A DNA stretch of 64,000 nucleotides, taken from positions 1,619,501 through 1,683,500 of the forward strand of contig NZ_CP053564.1 in assembly GCF_013155125.1 (NCBI RefSeq), given 5' to 3'. Positions 1-9,323 of the stretch are shown here, piece after piece. How positions within the stretch are numbered: the stretch's first letter is position 1; every line of letters starts with the position of its first letter. The notes below the pieces were generated by a model. That model was not told the DNA's origin. It made no database searches and saw nothing but the letters and a program-made list of their open reading frames with translations. The DNA is from Pseudonocardia broussonetiae (GTDB lineage Bacteria > Actinomycetota > Actinomycetes > Mycobacteriales > Pseudonocardiaceae). Made by a program: the position numbers and the translations under genes.

Positions 1-661
1 CGCGCAGGCGCAGGCCGGACACGCTGCCCTCGCCCTCGACGCCCACGACCTCGGAGTTCAGCGCCCAGCGCATCTTCGGGTCGTTCTGCGCGCGCTCGAG
101 CATGATCCTCGAGGCGCGGAAGGTCTCGCGGCGGTGCACGATCGTCACCGACTTCGCGAAGCGGGTGAGGAACGTGGCCTCCTCCATGGCGGAGTCGCCG
201 CCGCCGACCACGGCGATGTCGTGGTCGCGGAAGAAGAAGCCGTCACAGGTGGCGCACGAGCTGACGCCGCGGCCGAGCAGCTCCTGCTCACCGGGTACGT
301 CCAGGTAGCGGGCGGCGGCGCCCATCGCCAGGATGACGGCGCGGGCGGAGTAGGTGACGCCGTTGGCGACCACGGTCTTGACCGGGCCCTCGAGCGACAC
401 CTCCTCGACGTCCTCGGCGCGCAGGTCGGCGCCGAACCGCGTGGCCTGGCCGCGCATCTGCTCCATGAGCTCGGGACCCATGATGCCGTCGGTGAAGCCG
501 GGGTAGTTCTCCACCTCGGTGGTGGTCATCAGGGCGCCGCCGAACTGCGTGCCCTCGAAGACCAACGGCGCCAGCTGTGCGCGCGCGGCGTACACCGCGG
601 CCGTGTAGCCGGCCGGCCCGGAGCCGATGATGATCAGCTCGTGCACCTCGTCGGTGGTCAC
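1..661 (-). CDS. trxB: Thioredoxin reductase, 3' end outside window
   Basis: Cytosolic flavoprotein that uses NADPH to reduce thioredoxin. The gene runs off the left edge, so about 220 N-terminal codons are visible; the family usually has 310-330. The FAD-binding motif GSGPAG lies at residues 13-18, the redox pair is CATC at residues 136-139, and a second dinucleotide motif GGGDSA follows, the order expected for a low-Mr thioredoxin reductase. The GTG at 661 is chosen because the FAD-binding beta strand starts a few residues later. It lies next to sigM and its anti-sigma factor, as in Mycobacterium. A SigR-type promoter sits 43 bases upstream, which fits a role in disulfide stress. Confidence 0.95.
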   Translation of the reverse strand, partial: MTTDEVHELIIIGSGPAGYTAAVYAARAQLAPLVFEGTQFGGALMTTTEVENYPGFTDGIMGPELMEQMRGQATRFGADLRAEDVEEVSLEGPVKTVVANGVTYSARAVILAMGAAARYLDVPGEQELLGRGVSSCATCDGFFFRDHDIAVVGGGDSAMEEATFLTRFAKSVTIVHRRETFRASRIMLERAQNDPKMRWALNSEVVGVEGEGSVSGLRLR

Positions 662-703
662 TGCAACCCCGTCCTCTCAGCTGTACGGCGGTACATCGCC
701 TCC

Positions 704-729
704 AACACGATCCCAGGGGTGGACATTCC
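704..729 (-). promoter_or_regulatory. SigR/SigH-type promoter of trxB
   Basis: On the minus strand GGAAT (729-725) is followed after exactly 18 bases by GTT (706-704). This equals the GGAAT-N18-GTT consensus of the disulfide-stress sigma factor SigR of Streptomyces (SigH of mycobacteria), whose known regulon includes thioredoxin reductase. The start of transcription would be near 697, giving a short leader before the GTG at 661. Confidence 0.8.
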
Positions 730-747
730 ACGCCGGACCGGGCCTGG

Positions 748-1350
748 TCAGCCGACGACGGCGTCGTCCAGCACGGTGCAGGACGGGGTGACGACCAGCA
801 CGCGGATGCGGCCGAGCTGCCCGGTCGGGAGCACCAGGAGCACGGCGTCGACCCCGTCGAGGCGCACCCGCCGCCCGCCGAGCACCGCGGCGCCGGGACG
901 GCCGGCGGCGTCCAGGCAGGCGGCGCGCCGGGCGGGGTCGGCGAGCGGGCCGAGGTCGGTGAGCCCGACCGTCGAGCGGGCGACGGCGGCGAGCTCGACC
1001 CGCGTGACGTCGGCGGGCGCCCCCGGACCGGCCACCCCGGACACGGCCCCGCCCGCCAGGGCGACGACGACGGCCGCGGCCGCGGCGAGCAGCCCCCGGC
1101 GCGGAGCCCTCGCGCGCGGCGCGGGAGGAGCCACCCAGGGCTGCGCCAGCCCCGGCGGCAGCGGCGGGGGCCGGAGCGCGGCGAGGTCGGCCCGCGTGGC
1201 CGCGAGCGCGTCGAGGACGGCGGCGGAACGCGGATCGGCGCGCGCGGTGTCGCGGACGGCGCCCGCCCGGACCGGGTCCAGCAGGCCGGCGTCGAGGTCG
1301 GCCAGCAGCTCGACGTCGGGAGCCCCGGCGTCGGGGGTGTCGTCGCTCAC
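748..1350 (-). CDS. Probable membrane anti-sigma factor for SigM
   Basis: 200-residue protein with an acidic, soluble N-terminal half, one transmembrane segment at roughly residues 95-118 (Ala/Val-rich after a basic RAPRRG) and an extracytoplasmic C-terminal domain of about 80 residues with two Cys. This is the layout of an anti-sigma factor that holds an ECF sigma factor at the membrane. There is no HxxxCxxC zinc motif, so it is not a ZAS-type anti-sigma factor. Its GTG start overlaps the sigM stop codon by 4 bases (GTGA), which implies translational coupling. The same order, sigM then rsmA then trxB, is known in mycobacteria. Sequence similarity to RsmA itself was not tested. Confidence 0.75.
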   Translation of the reverse strand: MSDDTPDAGAPDVELLADLDAGLLDPVRAGAVRDTARADPRSAAVLDALAATRADLAALRPPPLPPGLAQPWVAPPAPRARAPRRGLLAAAAAVVVALAGGAVSGVAGPGAPADVTRVELAAVARSTVGLTDLGPLADPARRAACLDAAGRPGAAVLGGRRVRLDGVDAVLLVLPTGQLGRIRVLVVTPSCTVLDDAVVG

Positions 1351-1892
1351 GCCCCCTCCCGCAGGTGTCCGAGGAGCCGGGCGAGCCGCGTGCGCCCGCG
1401 CGCGCAGCGGCTCTTCACCGTGCCGACGGGCACGGCGAGGATCTGCGCGGTCTCGGCCACGGAGAAACCCTGCACGTCGACGAGCACGACCGCCAGCCGC
1501 TGCTCGGTGGGCAGCTCCGCCAGCGCGTCCTCGACGGCCAGGCGCGTGGCGAGGTCGTTGGCCGTGTCGCCGCGGCGCGCCGGCACGTCGTGGGCGGGCC
1601 AGGGCACCGTGCGGCGGACCGACTCGCGCCGGATCCGGTCGATGCAGGCGTTGACGAGGATGCGGTTGAGCCAGGTGCGGACCGAGGACTCGCCGCGGAA
1701 CCGGTGCGCGTTGCGGTGCGCCGACAGCAGCGCCTCCTGCACGACGTCGGCGGCGTCGTCCCGGTGGGACAGCGTCTGCACCGCGATCCCCCACATCCGC
1801 TCGGTGTGCCGCCCCACCAGCTCGGCGAACGCGGCCCGGTCGCCGTCGAGGTGCGCGGCGAGGAGCTCCGCGTCGCTCCGGGCGCTGGTCAC
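1347..1892 (-). CDS. sigM: ECF RNA polymerase sigma factor SigM
   Basis: 181-residue ECF sigma factor. Region 2 (residues about 20-85) includes the DDAADVVQEALLSAHRN core-binding helix and the RTWLNRILVNACIDRIRR segment that contacts the -10 element. Region 4 (about 120-175) includes LAELPTEQRLAVVLVDVQG and the helix-turn-helix FSVAETAQILAVPVGTVKSR. Identity as SigM rests on context: it stands between the murJ/pseudokinase genes and the anti-sigma/trxB genes exactly as in M. tuberculosis. The GTG start at 1892 lies 6 bases after a TAGCCT -10 box, so the mRNA is probably leaderless. SigM proteins are activated under envelope or oxidative stress by release from the anti-sigma factor. Confidence 0.9.
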   Translation of the reverse strand: MTSARSDAELLAAHLDGDRAAFAELVGRHTERMWGIAVQTLSHRDDAADVVQEALLSAHRNAHRFRGESSVRTWLNRILVNACIDRIRRESVRRTVPWPAHDVPARRGDTANDLATRLAVEDALAELPTEQRLAVVLVDVQGFSVAETAQILAVPVGTVKSRCARGRTRLARLLGHLREGA

Positions 1893-1898
1893 GGGCGG

Positions 1899-1904
1899 AG
1901 GCTA
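1899..1904 (-). promoter_or_regulatory. -10 box of leaderless sigM
   Basis: Minus-strand TAGCCT ends 6 bases before the GTG start at 1892, so transcription should begin at the start codon itself. Confidence 0.55.
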
Positions 1905-1942
1905 GGTCGCCGACACCGCCCCCCGTGGCCGAACGGGGGAAC

Positions 1943-3571
1943 TCAGCCCGCCCGGCGGAACTCCACCTCGCCGAGCTCGGAGGAGAAGCCGCCGTCGGCG
2001 GGCGCCAGCTCGGTGATCCACAGCAGGACGTGCTCGACGGGCTGGCTGCCGTCGAGCGGGACGACGGTGGTGCCGCGCTCGAGCGTCGCCTCGGTCATCA
2101 GCTCGGTGTCGTCGACGGACGCGTCGGCCGAGGGGGCCGAGCGCACCTCGACGCGGGTGCCGGGGCTGCCCGAGCTGATCGAGAGCTCGGCGAGCTGCAC
2201 GGCGGAGGCGAACGACGCCATCACCCCGACGCCGGGCTTCAGCGCCGGGAACTGCTGGCGGTAGGTGACGGTGCCCCAGGTGCTGGACGGGTCGCCGTCG
2301 ATGAGCCGGGTGACGCGGTTGGCGTTGTCGCGGTCGCCCACGTCGTCGACGACCTCGACGGCCGCCACCCGCACCGGCCCGGTGGCCGGGGCCGCGCCGT
2401 CGGCGGGCGGCGCGGGCTCGGAGCCGCCCGCGTTCGGGCCGACGACGATCGTGGGCGTGGACGGGTCGGAGAACAGCGACGTGACCTGCACCGCGACGTA
2501 CCCGAGCACGAGCAGCACGGCCGCGGCGAGCGTCGCCAGCCCGGTGAGCAGGCGCTTGCGGCGGACCGGGTCGGCGGGGGTGGCGGGACGGCCGCGGTCC
2601 TGCCAGACGTCGTCGGGGTCGGACGGCGCGCCGTCGTGTGCGGGAGGGAACAGCGCGTTGCGGTCGTCCTCGGCCACGACGTCGGTGAGCAGCCGGTGCA
2701 CGGCCGCCGCGGTGCGCACGTGACCGGGCGCGTTCTCGGGGCCGAGCGTGCCGCGCGCGAGGGCGTCGAGCTCCACGGGGACGCCGGGACGCACCGACGA
2801 CGGCGGCTCGAGCGCTCCCCCGGGCGTGCGCTCGGCGGCGGTCAGCCCGGCGCGCGCGGCGTCGGCGCCCGACAGCGGCCAGCGCGCGGTGAGCATGGTG
2901 AACAGCACGGCGCCGAGGCCGCGCACGTCGTCGGCGGGGCGCAGGTCGGGGCGGGGCAGGGCGAAGCACATGCGGGCGCGGCCGTCGGGGGTGATCCGGA
3001 CGCGCTGCGGGTGGTCGCAGCCGAGCACGAACCCGTGCCGGTGGGCCTCCTCGGCGGCGGCCGCGAGCGGCGCCAGCGCGCGGGCGGCGGCCAGCGGGCG
3101 CAGCATCCCCTCGGAGACGACCTCGGCCAGGCTGCGGCCGTTGACCCACTCCGTGACGGCCGCGCCGAGCACGTCGCCGGGCAGGCCGGGCGCACCGGGC
3201 GCCAGGACGTCGAGCAGGCGGGCGCAGCCGGGGTGCTCGAACGACCCCGACCGCAGCGCGCGCACGATCATCTCGCCCGCGCGGGTGGCGCCCGTCGGGT
3301 CCTCGTCGCCGCCGATGGCGCCGTGCTCGGGCGCGAGGGCCCGGAGCAGGGTGACGGCGACGTCGCGGCGGAGCACGGTGTCCTCGGACCGCCAGAACTC
3401 CGCACCTGCGGCCAGATCGGACCCGACACGGGTGCGGAGGCGGTAGCGACCGGCGAGCAGGGCACCGGGACCGACGGCCGGCGTGACCTCGCGGTCGGCC
3501 GGACCGGGCTGCACGGGCACCAGACCGGGTGGTTCCGTGGGCGCGGACGGGCGGCTCGCGAGCTCGCTCAC
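1943..3571 (-). CDS. Membrane pseudokinase partner of MurJ
   Basis: 542-residue protein with three parts. Residues about 35-300 have a protein-kinase fold but lack the catalytic parts: the Gly-rich loop is degenerate, the VAIK lysine is replaced (DVAVTLL), and no HRD or DFG motif is present. One transmembrane helix follows at about 335-358 after a basic RRKR. The exported C-terminal part is a discoidin-like beta sandwich (NRVTRLIDGDPSSTWGT). In M. tuberculosis these parts are fused to the C-terminus of MurJ (Rv3910), where the phosphorylated pseudokinase recruits FhaA to control peptidoglycan synthesis. Here they form a separate gene 52 bases downstream of murJ. The GTG start at 3571 gives the basic full-length form. 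Confidence 0.85.
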   Translation of the reverse strand: MSELASRPSAPTEPPGLVPVQPGPADREVTPAVGPGALLAGRYRLRTRVGSDLAAGAEFWRSEDTVLRRDVAVTLLRALAPEHGAIGGDEDPTGATRAGEMIVRALRSGSFEHPGCARLLDVLAPGAPGLPGDVLGAAVTEWVNGRSLAEVVSEGMLRPLAAARALAPLAAAAEEAHRHGFVLGCDHPQRVRITPDGRARMCFALPRPDLRPADDVRGLGAVLFTMLTARWPLSGADAARAGLTAAERTPGGALEPPSSVRPGVPVELDALARGTLGPENAPGHVRTAAAVHRLLTDVVAEDDRNALFPPAHDGAPSDPDDVWQDRGRPATPADPVRRKRLLTGLATLAAAVLLVLGYVAVQVTSLFSDPSTPTIVVGPNAGGSEPAPPADGAAPATGPVRVAAVEVVDDVGDRDNANRVTRLIDGDPSSTWGTVTYRQQFPALKPGVGVMASFASAVQLAELSISSGSPGTRVEVRSAPSADASVDDTELMTEATLERGTTVVPLDGSQPVEHVLLWITELAPADGGFSSELGEVEFRRAG

Positions 3572-3623
3572 CCCGTACCTCCCCGGACCATGATCGGCCG
3601 TTCTGCCCGTGCGACAGCCTACG

Positions 3624-5216
3624 TCAGGAGCCGCTCCTGCGACGAGGCGTGGCGCGCGTGGCGAGCCGCGAGATCCGGTCCACGACCGTGTCGACCTCGC
3701 GGACCTTCAGCAGCCGCATCGCCGCCAGGATCGCCGGCCCGGCGACGACCAGCGCGACGACCAGCGACGTCCACGCCGTGGCCGGTGCGGGCCACCCGTC
3801 CGGCAGCGGCAGGAGCGTCACGACGCCCAAGGCGACGAGGGTGCCCAGGAGCGACGCGACCGTGACCGACGCCATGGTGCCGAGCACCTCGAGCGTCGGC
3901 AGACGGCCCAGCCTGCGGCGCAGCAGCACCTGCCCGAGCACCGCCCCGAACACGAACGACAGGCTGTTGGCCGCCGACAGCCCCAGCACGACCTGCTCCG
4001 GGGGCAGGAGCGCGCCGGCCAGCAGCAGCATCGGGATCTTCACCCCGACGGTGAACAGCTGCACGAGCGTCGGCGTCCGGCTGTCGGCCAGGGCGTAGAA
4101 CACGCGCAGCTGGAGCATGGTGATGGCGTAGGGCAGCAGGCCGAACGCGGAGACGGCCAGTGCGCTGCCGAGCACCTGCGCGCCGGGCACGTTGTCGGCG
4201 TCCCAGGCGAAGAGGGCGAGCGCGATCGGCGTGCCGAAGACGGTGATCAGGGCCGAGATCGGCAGCAGGAAGACCGCGGAGAGCCGGCTGCCCAGTGCCA
4301 GGTCGGCGACGACGTCCTCGGTGCGGCCCTCGGCGGCGGCGCGGCTCATCCGCGGCATCAGCGCGGTGAGCATCGAGACGCCGAGGATGCCGTAGGGGAC
4401 CTGCAGCAGCAGCCACGCGTTCGTGTACGTCGCCGGGCCGCCCGCCGAGGCCGCGATCGCCACGTTCGTCGTCACGATGAGCCCGGCCTGCCCGATCAGC
4501 ACGTACCCGATCACCCACAGGGCGAGGCCGCCGGTCTCGGTGAGCCGCCGGTCCCAGCCCCAGGTGGGCCGGAAGCGGAACCCGAGGCGACGGATCGCGG
4601 GCACGAGCACGACGGCCTGCACCACGATGCCCAGCGTCGTGCCGATGCCCAGGACGAGCAGCTTGGGCTCACCCATCCGGACCGGGTCGACGCTGATCTC
4701 GCCGGGCAGGAGCACGAACACGCCGAGCACCACGAGCACGACGACGTTGTTGAGCACCGGCGCCCAGGCGAACGGCCCGAACACGCCGCGGCTGTTGAGG
4801 ATCGCCCCGAGCAGGGCGCCGAGGCCGTAGAAGAAGATCTGGGGCAGCAGCAGGTAGGCGAACGCCGTGGTCAGCGGCGCCGCGGCGGCGTCGGACGCGG
4901 AGCCCACGTACACCGACGTGATCAGCGGCGCGGCGGCCATCGCGGCGAGGGTGGCGAGCAGCAGCGCCGTGCCGGCGAGGGTCAGCAGGCGGCGGGTGTA
5001 GGTCTCCCCGCCGTCGGGGTCCTCGGTCTGCGCCCGGACCAGCAGCGGGATGAGCACGCTGGACAGGACGCCGCCGATGAGCAGCTCGAAGATGATGTTG
5101 GGCAGGGTGTTCGCGATCGTGTACGAGCTGTTGACGAGCCCGAGCCCGAGCACCCCGACGAGCACGATCTGGCGCAGGAAGCCGGTCACGCGCGAGACGA
5201 GGCTCGCGACGGCCAT
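3624..5216 (-). CDS. murJ: Lipid II flippase MurJ (MviN); start uncertain
   Basis: MurJ/MviN flips lipid II across the cytoplasmic membrane for peptidoglycan synthesis. The 530-residue core given here has about 14 hydrophobic segments and begins MAVASLVSRVTGFLRQ, which matches the amphipathic start of MurJ helix 1, followed by NTLPNIIFELLIGG and later QVPYGILGVSMLTALMPRMS. The ATG at 5216 is the only ATG, GTG or TTG in this frame between 5216 and 6615. The frame nevertheless stays open upstream and reads a coherent proline-rich segment ending EITQIFAPISDAEPEPSLG, so the true protein is probably longer (see 5217-6079). The alternative is the in-frame GTG at 6617, which overlaps the upstream gene by 538 bases. 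Confidence 0.85.
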   Translation of the reverse strand: MAVASLVSRVTGFLRQIVLVGVLGLGLVNSSYTIANTLPNIIFELLIGGVLSSVLIPLLVRAQTEDPDGGETYTRRLLTLAGTALLLATLAAMAAAPLITSVYVGSASDAAAAPLTTAFAYLLLPQIFFYGLGALLGAILNSRGVFGPFAWAPVLNNVVVLVVLGVFVLLPGEISVDPVRMGEPKLLVLGIGTTLGIVVQAVVLVPAIRRLGFRFRPTWGWDRRLTETGGLALWVIGYVLIGQAGLIVTTNVAIAASAGGPATYTNAWLLLQVPYGILGVSMLTALMPRMSRAAAEGRTEDVVADLALGSRLSAVFLLPISALITVFGTPIALALFAWDADNVPGAQVLGSALAVSAFGLLPYAITMLQLRVFYALADSRTPTLVQLFTVGVKIPMLLLAGALLPPEQVVLGLSAANSLSFVFGAVLGQVLLRRRLGRLPTLEVLGTMASVTVASLLGTLVALGVVTLLPLPDGWPAPATAWTSLVVALVVAGPAILAAMRLLKVREVDTVVDRISRLATRATPRRRSGS

Positions 5217-6079
5217 CAGGCTGCTCGACCGGCCCAGCGACGGCTCCGGCTCGGCGTCGGAGATCGGCGCGAAGATCTGCGTGATCTCGTCCGACGTCGG
5301 CGGGGGCGCGTAGCGCGGCCGGATCGTGGTGGTGGGCGGGTCGGTCGGCGGACCGCCGCCGGGGCGGCGCGAGGCGGCCCACGGCGGCGGGACGGCGGGC
5401 AGGCCGGGGGGCGGACCGGCCGGGCGGCCCTGTCCACGCGGATCGAGACCGGGGCCGCGGGGGTCGGGCCCGGGGCGGCGCGCCGGCGGGCCGTCGGGGA
5501 AGCGCGGCGGGCCGGGACGGCGCGGGTCACCGTGCGGGCCACCCGTGCCGGGCGGCGGTCCGGGGGGCCGGAGCGGTGCTCCGGGGCGGGGCGGTCCCTG
5601 ACCGGGGCGGCCGGGGCCGGGGTGGTGCGGGGCGCCGGACGGTCCGGCATGGCCGGGCCGGCCCGGCGGGAAGGGGGGACGGGCGGGCGGCGGCCCGGCG
5701 GGGGGCGGGCCGCCGGGGCGTCCGACCTGCGGGTGCCGGCCTTGCGGGTGCGGACCGGGCTGTGCTGGACCGGGTTGTCCCGGACCGGGCTGGCCCGGGA
5801 CCGGCTGCCCGGGGTGCGCGGGAGGTCCGGCCGGCGGGCCGGGGCGGCGCTCACCCGGCGCGGAGGGCGCGGGGGCACCCGGCGGCGGCCCGGGGCGTCC
5901 GGAGGGCGGCGGGCCGGGGCGCCCGGCCCCACCGGCATCGTGCGGGCCGTCGTGCGCGGACGGCCGCGGACCCCGGGCCGGGGGGCCGGGGGCGGGCGCG
6001 TCGGGACCCTCGGACCGGGGGTCCGCGAGGTCGGGGTGCCGGGAGTCGGGGTGCGCGTCCCCGCCCGGGCCGCGGGGCT
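5217..6079 (-). other. Proline-rich open frame before murJ, no start codon
   Basis: About 288 codons in the murJ frame encode a Pro/Gly-rich low-complexity segment that becomes acidic and less biased just before the MurJ core. Such cytoplasmic extensions are common on actinobacterial MurJ. No ATG, GTG or TTG occurs in this frame here; the only near-cognate codon noted is a CTG at about 5402. The other minus-strand frame, which continues past the DUF6049 stop, is open from an ATG at 5938 to a TGA that overlaps the murJ ATG (TGATG). That product is Arg/Pro-rich and looks like a shadow. Either an assembly or true frameshift, or unusual initiation, is needed to express the extension. Confidence 0.6.
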
Positions 6080-8737
6080 CTACGGGGACCCCGGCGGACG
6101 GACCGGCGGGCGGCCGGGCTGCGGGTGGGCGGCCTGCGGGGGGCCTGCCTGCTGGGGGCCGGCCTGCGGGTGGGCGGGCTGCGCCGGGTCCGGGTGGTCC
6201 GGGAGGGGGCGGTCGGTGAGCGGGCGGGTGGGGAGGCGGCCCCGGTCGGGCGGGACCGGGAACCGCCCCGGGACGTCCGGACGCCGGGCCGGCGACCCGG
6301 CGGACGGACCGGTCGGGGCGGACTGCCCGGGTCGGCTCGGGCCAGTGCGCGGGCCAGCCGGGATCGGTCCGTTCGAGGGGCCCGGGACGGTCGCCGGGAC
6401 CGGGCTCGTCCGACCGTCGGGCGTCATCAGGTCCTCCGGTGCCGCCAGCTTCGGCGGGTCGGTCACCCTCGGGGTCTCCGCGGTGTGCGGCAGCGTCTCC
6501 GGGGACCCCGGCCGCGCCGGGCTCCCCGGGCCCCGGGTCGGCTCGCTCCGGATCCGACGCAGGATCCGGCGTCCCGCCAGCACCACGAGCAGCACCCCCG
6601 CGGTCCCCGTCAGCCACAGGGTGATGGTGCCGTAGGCGGTCGAGCGGACCTGCAGCCGGCTGGGTGAACCGAGCAGCCCGCCGTCGACCGTGCGCACCGA
6701 GGCGTCGACGGTGAACACGCCCGACCGCTGCACCTCCGCGCTGGCCTGGATCTGCCGGCGCCCGAACGGGGGGACCTCGACGACCGGGATCGGCGCCACC
6801 TGCAGCCCCGACGTGCTGGACACCTCGACGCGGACCCGGACCGTGACGGGCAGCCCGTTGGCGACGGTCAGCAGCAGCGGGGAGGTCGACGTGCCGAGTG
6901 AGAACGGACTCGGCGGCTCCAGCACGGAGATGGACCCGCGCAGGTCGGAGACGCGCCGGGCCAGCGCGGCGGCCGAGGCGGAGGCGAGCTCCGGGCTGCC
7001 GCGCCAGGCCGCCGACGCCGGGCGCACCGCGCCGAGCAGCAGCGGGACGAACACGTCGTCGACGTCGACGCCGAGCTCGTCGTCGACGACGGAGGAGTCG
7101 AGGTCGCCGATGTCGTCGAGCACCGGCTCGATCCCGGCGACCGCGCTCGGCGAGACCTCGCGGGCGCCGGCGTCGAGCGGGTAGTCCAGGGCGCGCTCGG
7201 TGGTGTCGGTGGGGGTGGCGGCCGCGGCCGCGAGGGCGCGCGGGGTGAGCAGGACGTCGTCGACGAGGGCGCCGAGCCCCTCCAGCAGGGCCCGCCCGGC
7301 CACCCCGTCGGCGTCCCAGCGGTGCGGCGGGGCGATCACCAGCGGGCCCCCGGTCGGCGGGTCCTCCACGGCCCGGAACACGACCGCGCCGAGCACGTCC
7401 TGCCCGGCGAGCGGCCCGGTGGCCGGCGTCGCGGCGGCCGCCCCGCCGCGCCCGGTGGGGACGGCGACCGTCGTCGTGGGGGTGCCGGCGGCCAGGGTGA
7501 CCAGCGGGTCCGTGACGACGGCGGTGGTGGCGGGCCCGGTCGAGGCGACCCGCACGGTGCCCGCGGGTTCGGCGTCCGACGGCAGCTGGAGCCCGTCGGC
7601 CGAGAGGACCAGCGAGCGCACCCCGCCCTCGACGAGCGCGGCCAGCCCCGCCTCGTCGACGACGCCGTCGGCGGGCCAGGCGGTGCCGGCCTGCACCGGG
7701 GTGCCGAGCAGGTCGGCGACGAGCCCGCGCCCGGCGGTGATCGCGCCGACCGCGGTGCTCGCGAGGTCGGCCCGGGTCAGCGCGACGACGTCGGCGTCGG
7801 CGAAGGGCAGCGCGATGACGCACATCCCGCGGGCGGCGTCGGCGAACGCGGCGAGCCAGGCGCCCGCGGCCTCCGCGCCCCGGCCGGGCGAGAGCGCGCC
7901 GTCGCGGCCCACGACCGTGTAGCCGGCGCTCATCTGCTGCGCGGTCTGCAGCAGGTCGGCGTCGGCGACCACGCAGGTGGCGGCGCGCACCGGCGACCCG
8001 GCGGGCGCGGCCTCCGCGAGCGCGCCCACCAGTCCGGCGAGCCGGCCGCCGGGGGCGAAGGAGTCGGCGAGCACGTCGTCGGTGAGCAGCACGGGCTCCC
8101 CGGGCACGGTCGGGAGGCGGCGCGGGACGTCGACGACGGGGTAGAGCAGCGAGAACGGCGTGGCGGCCGCGGGCGCGTCGGCGACGACCAGCTCGCCGGT
8201 GCCGTCGTCGGGCAGGCCCAGGACGGGCAGCAGCATCCGCACGGCGGCCAGGCGGGCGCGGTCGCCGTCGCCGGGCACGCCGTTGACGTTGACCAGCAGC
8301 TCGTAGACGCCGGTCTCCGACAGCGCGAGCGTGGTCTCCGGCGCGCCGCGCAGCGGCACCGTCAGCCGCACCGGCACGCGCTCCCCCACCCCGAGCGCGT
8401 CCGGGAGCTCCTGGAACTCGGGGGCGATGGCGTCGGTCGGCGCGCCGCCCTCGAGCGCGTCGCGCACCTCGCCCTCGGTGGTGAGCGGGCGGCCGCGCTG
8501 CAGGCGGATCCCGATGTCGCTGACGGCCTCGTCGCCGGTGTTGGTGAGCGTGCCGGTCACGGTGAGCACGGTCGGGCCGCCCGCCGTGACGACGCGCGGC
8601 GCCAGGTCGTCGAGGGCCAGGGTGAGGGCGCCGGGCGGTGCCGGGGCAGGCTGACGGGGTGCCGCGAGCGCCGCGCCCGTGAGCGGGCCGACGAGCAGCA
8701 CGACGAGGATCGCGACCAGGGCCGCGACCGGCTTCAC
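6080..8737 (-). CDS. DUF6049 family membrane protein
   Basis: 885-residue protein encoded between the NUDIX gene and murJ, the position of Rv3909 in M. tuberculosis. A signal or anchor segment (residues about 4-28, ending GAALAA) leads into a large exported region with several beta-rich domains; the part after residue 25 ([22 protein letters not shown]) looks like an Ig-like repeat. A single transmembrane helix lies at about 703-722, followed by a basic stop-transfer (RRILRRIR) and a cytoplasmic proline-rich tail of about 160 residues. No catalytic motif is seen. Its place in the murJ cluster suggests a cell-envelope role. The GTG start overlaps the NUDIX stop by 4 bases (GTGA). Confidence 0.85.
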   Translation of the reverse strand: MKPVAALVAILVVLLVGPLTGAALAAPRQPAPAPPGALTLALDDLAPRVVTAGGPTVLTVTGTLTNTGDEAVSDIGIRLQRGRPLTTEGEVRDALEGGAPTDAIAPEFQELPDALGVGERVPVRLTVPLRGAPETTLALSETGVYELLVNVNGVPGDGDRARLAAVRMLLPVLGLPDDGTGELVVADAPAAATPFSLLYPVVDVPRRLPTVPGEPVLLTDDVLADSFAPGGRLAGLVGALAEAAPAGSPVRAATCVVADADLLQTAQQMSAGYTVVGRDGALSPGRGAEAAGAWLAAFADAARGMCVIALPFADADVVALTRADLASTAVGAITAGRGLVADLLGTPVQAGTAWPADGVVDEAGLAALVEGGVRSLVLSADGLQLPSDAEPAGTVRVASTGPATTAVVTDPLVTLAAGTPTTTVAVPTGRGGAAAATPATGPLAGQDVLGAVVFRAVEDPPTGGPLVIAPPHRWDADGVAGRALLEGLGALVDDVLLTPRALAAAAATPTDTTERALDYPLDAGAREVSPSAVAGIEPVLDDIGDLDSSVVDDELGVDVDDVFVPLLLGAVRPASAAWRGSPELASASAAALARRVSDLRGSISVLEPPSPFSLGTSTSPLLLTVANGLPVTVRVRVEVSSTSGLQVAPIPVVEVPPFGRRQIQASAEVQRSGVFTVDASVRTVDGGLLGSPSRLQVRSTAYGTITLWLTGTAGVLLVVLAGRRILRRIRSEPTRGPGSPARPGSPETLPHTAETPRVTDPPKLAAPEDLMTPDGRTSPVPATVPGPSNGPIPAGPRTGPSRPGQSAPTGPSAGSPARRPDVPGRFPVPPDRGRLPTRPLTDRPLPDHPDPAQPAHPQAGPQQAGPPQAAHPQPGRPPVRPPGSP

Positions 8738-9228
8738 GCCGAATCCTCCAGGAGTTCGGTGGCCCGCCGGATCAGCCGCCGTTCGTCGGCGTAGGCGAGC
8801 CGCGACTCGAGCTCGTGCAGCGGCACCCATGCCACCTCGGAGACCTCGACGTCGGAGTCGGACAGTTCGCCGCCCAGGGCGCGCATGAGGAAGTGGTGCA
8901 CGGTCTTGTGCACGCGCCGGTCCTCGGCGACGAACCAGAAGTCGATCGTGCCCAGGGGTGCGACCACGGAGCCGATGATGCCGGTCTCCTCCTCGACCTC
9001 GCGCACCGCCGCCTGCTCCGCGGTCTCGCCCGCCTCGATGTGGCCCTTGGGCAGGGACCAGAGGAGGCGGCCGCGGCGGTCGAGCCTGCCGATCACGGCG
9101 GCGGTGCCGGAGGCGTGGTCGACGACGAGCCCGCCGGCCGACGTCTCGTCGACCGTGCGGAGACGACGTCTTCGGTCCGGTGAGCCACCCGCGCGGCGCC
9201 CACCCGAGCGACCGCGGGATGTGGACAT
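8734..9228 (-). CDS. NUDIX hydrolase (MutT4-like)
   Basis: 164-residue NUDIX-fold pyrophosphohydrolase. The catalytic Nudix box is intact ([23 protein letters not shown], written here with a break). The N-terminal 25 residues are Arg/Ser/Gly-rich and probably disordered. In M. tuberculosis the same position next to pcnA is held by mutT4 (Rv3908), but substrate cannot be told from sequence. The ATG at 9228 is preferred over the GTG at 9261 because a TACCAT -10 box ends 6 bases before it, which would give a leaderless transcript. It heads the operon NUDIX, DUF6049, murJ, pseudokinase, sigM. Confidence 0.88.
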   Translation of the reverse strand: MSTSRGRSGGRRAGGSPDRRRRLRTVDETSAGGLVVDHASGTAAVIGRLDRRGRLLWSLPKGHIEAGETAEQAAVREVEEETGIIGSVVAPLGTIDFWFVAEDRRVHKTVHHFLMRALGGELSDSDVEVSEVAWVPLHELESRLAYADERRLIRRATELLEDSA

Positions 9229-9234
9229 GTGGCG

Positions 9235-9240
9235 ATGGTA
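9235..9240 (-). promoter_or_regulatory. -10 box of leaderless NUDIX operon
   Basis: Minus-strand TACCAT lies 6 bases before the ATG at 9228 and decides that start over the upstream GTG. Confidence 0.5.
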
Positions 9241-9323
9241 ACGAGCCGGTCGCGCAGGCACCGGGGGCGCGCGGGCCGGTATCCCGACGGGTGTCCGGGC
9301 ACGAGCACCTAGACTGACCTGTC

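Noticed and set aside
5216..5938. Separate gene of 240 codons before murJ (ATG 5938, TGA overlapping murJ ATG)
   Set aside because: The product is an Arg/Pro-rich low-complexity string with no fold pattern; the murJ frame gives a more natural sequence. The TGATG overlap was noted but is probably chance.
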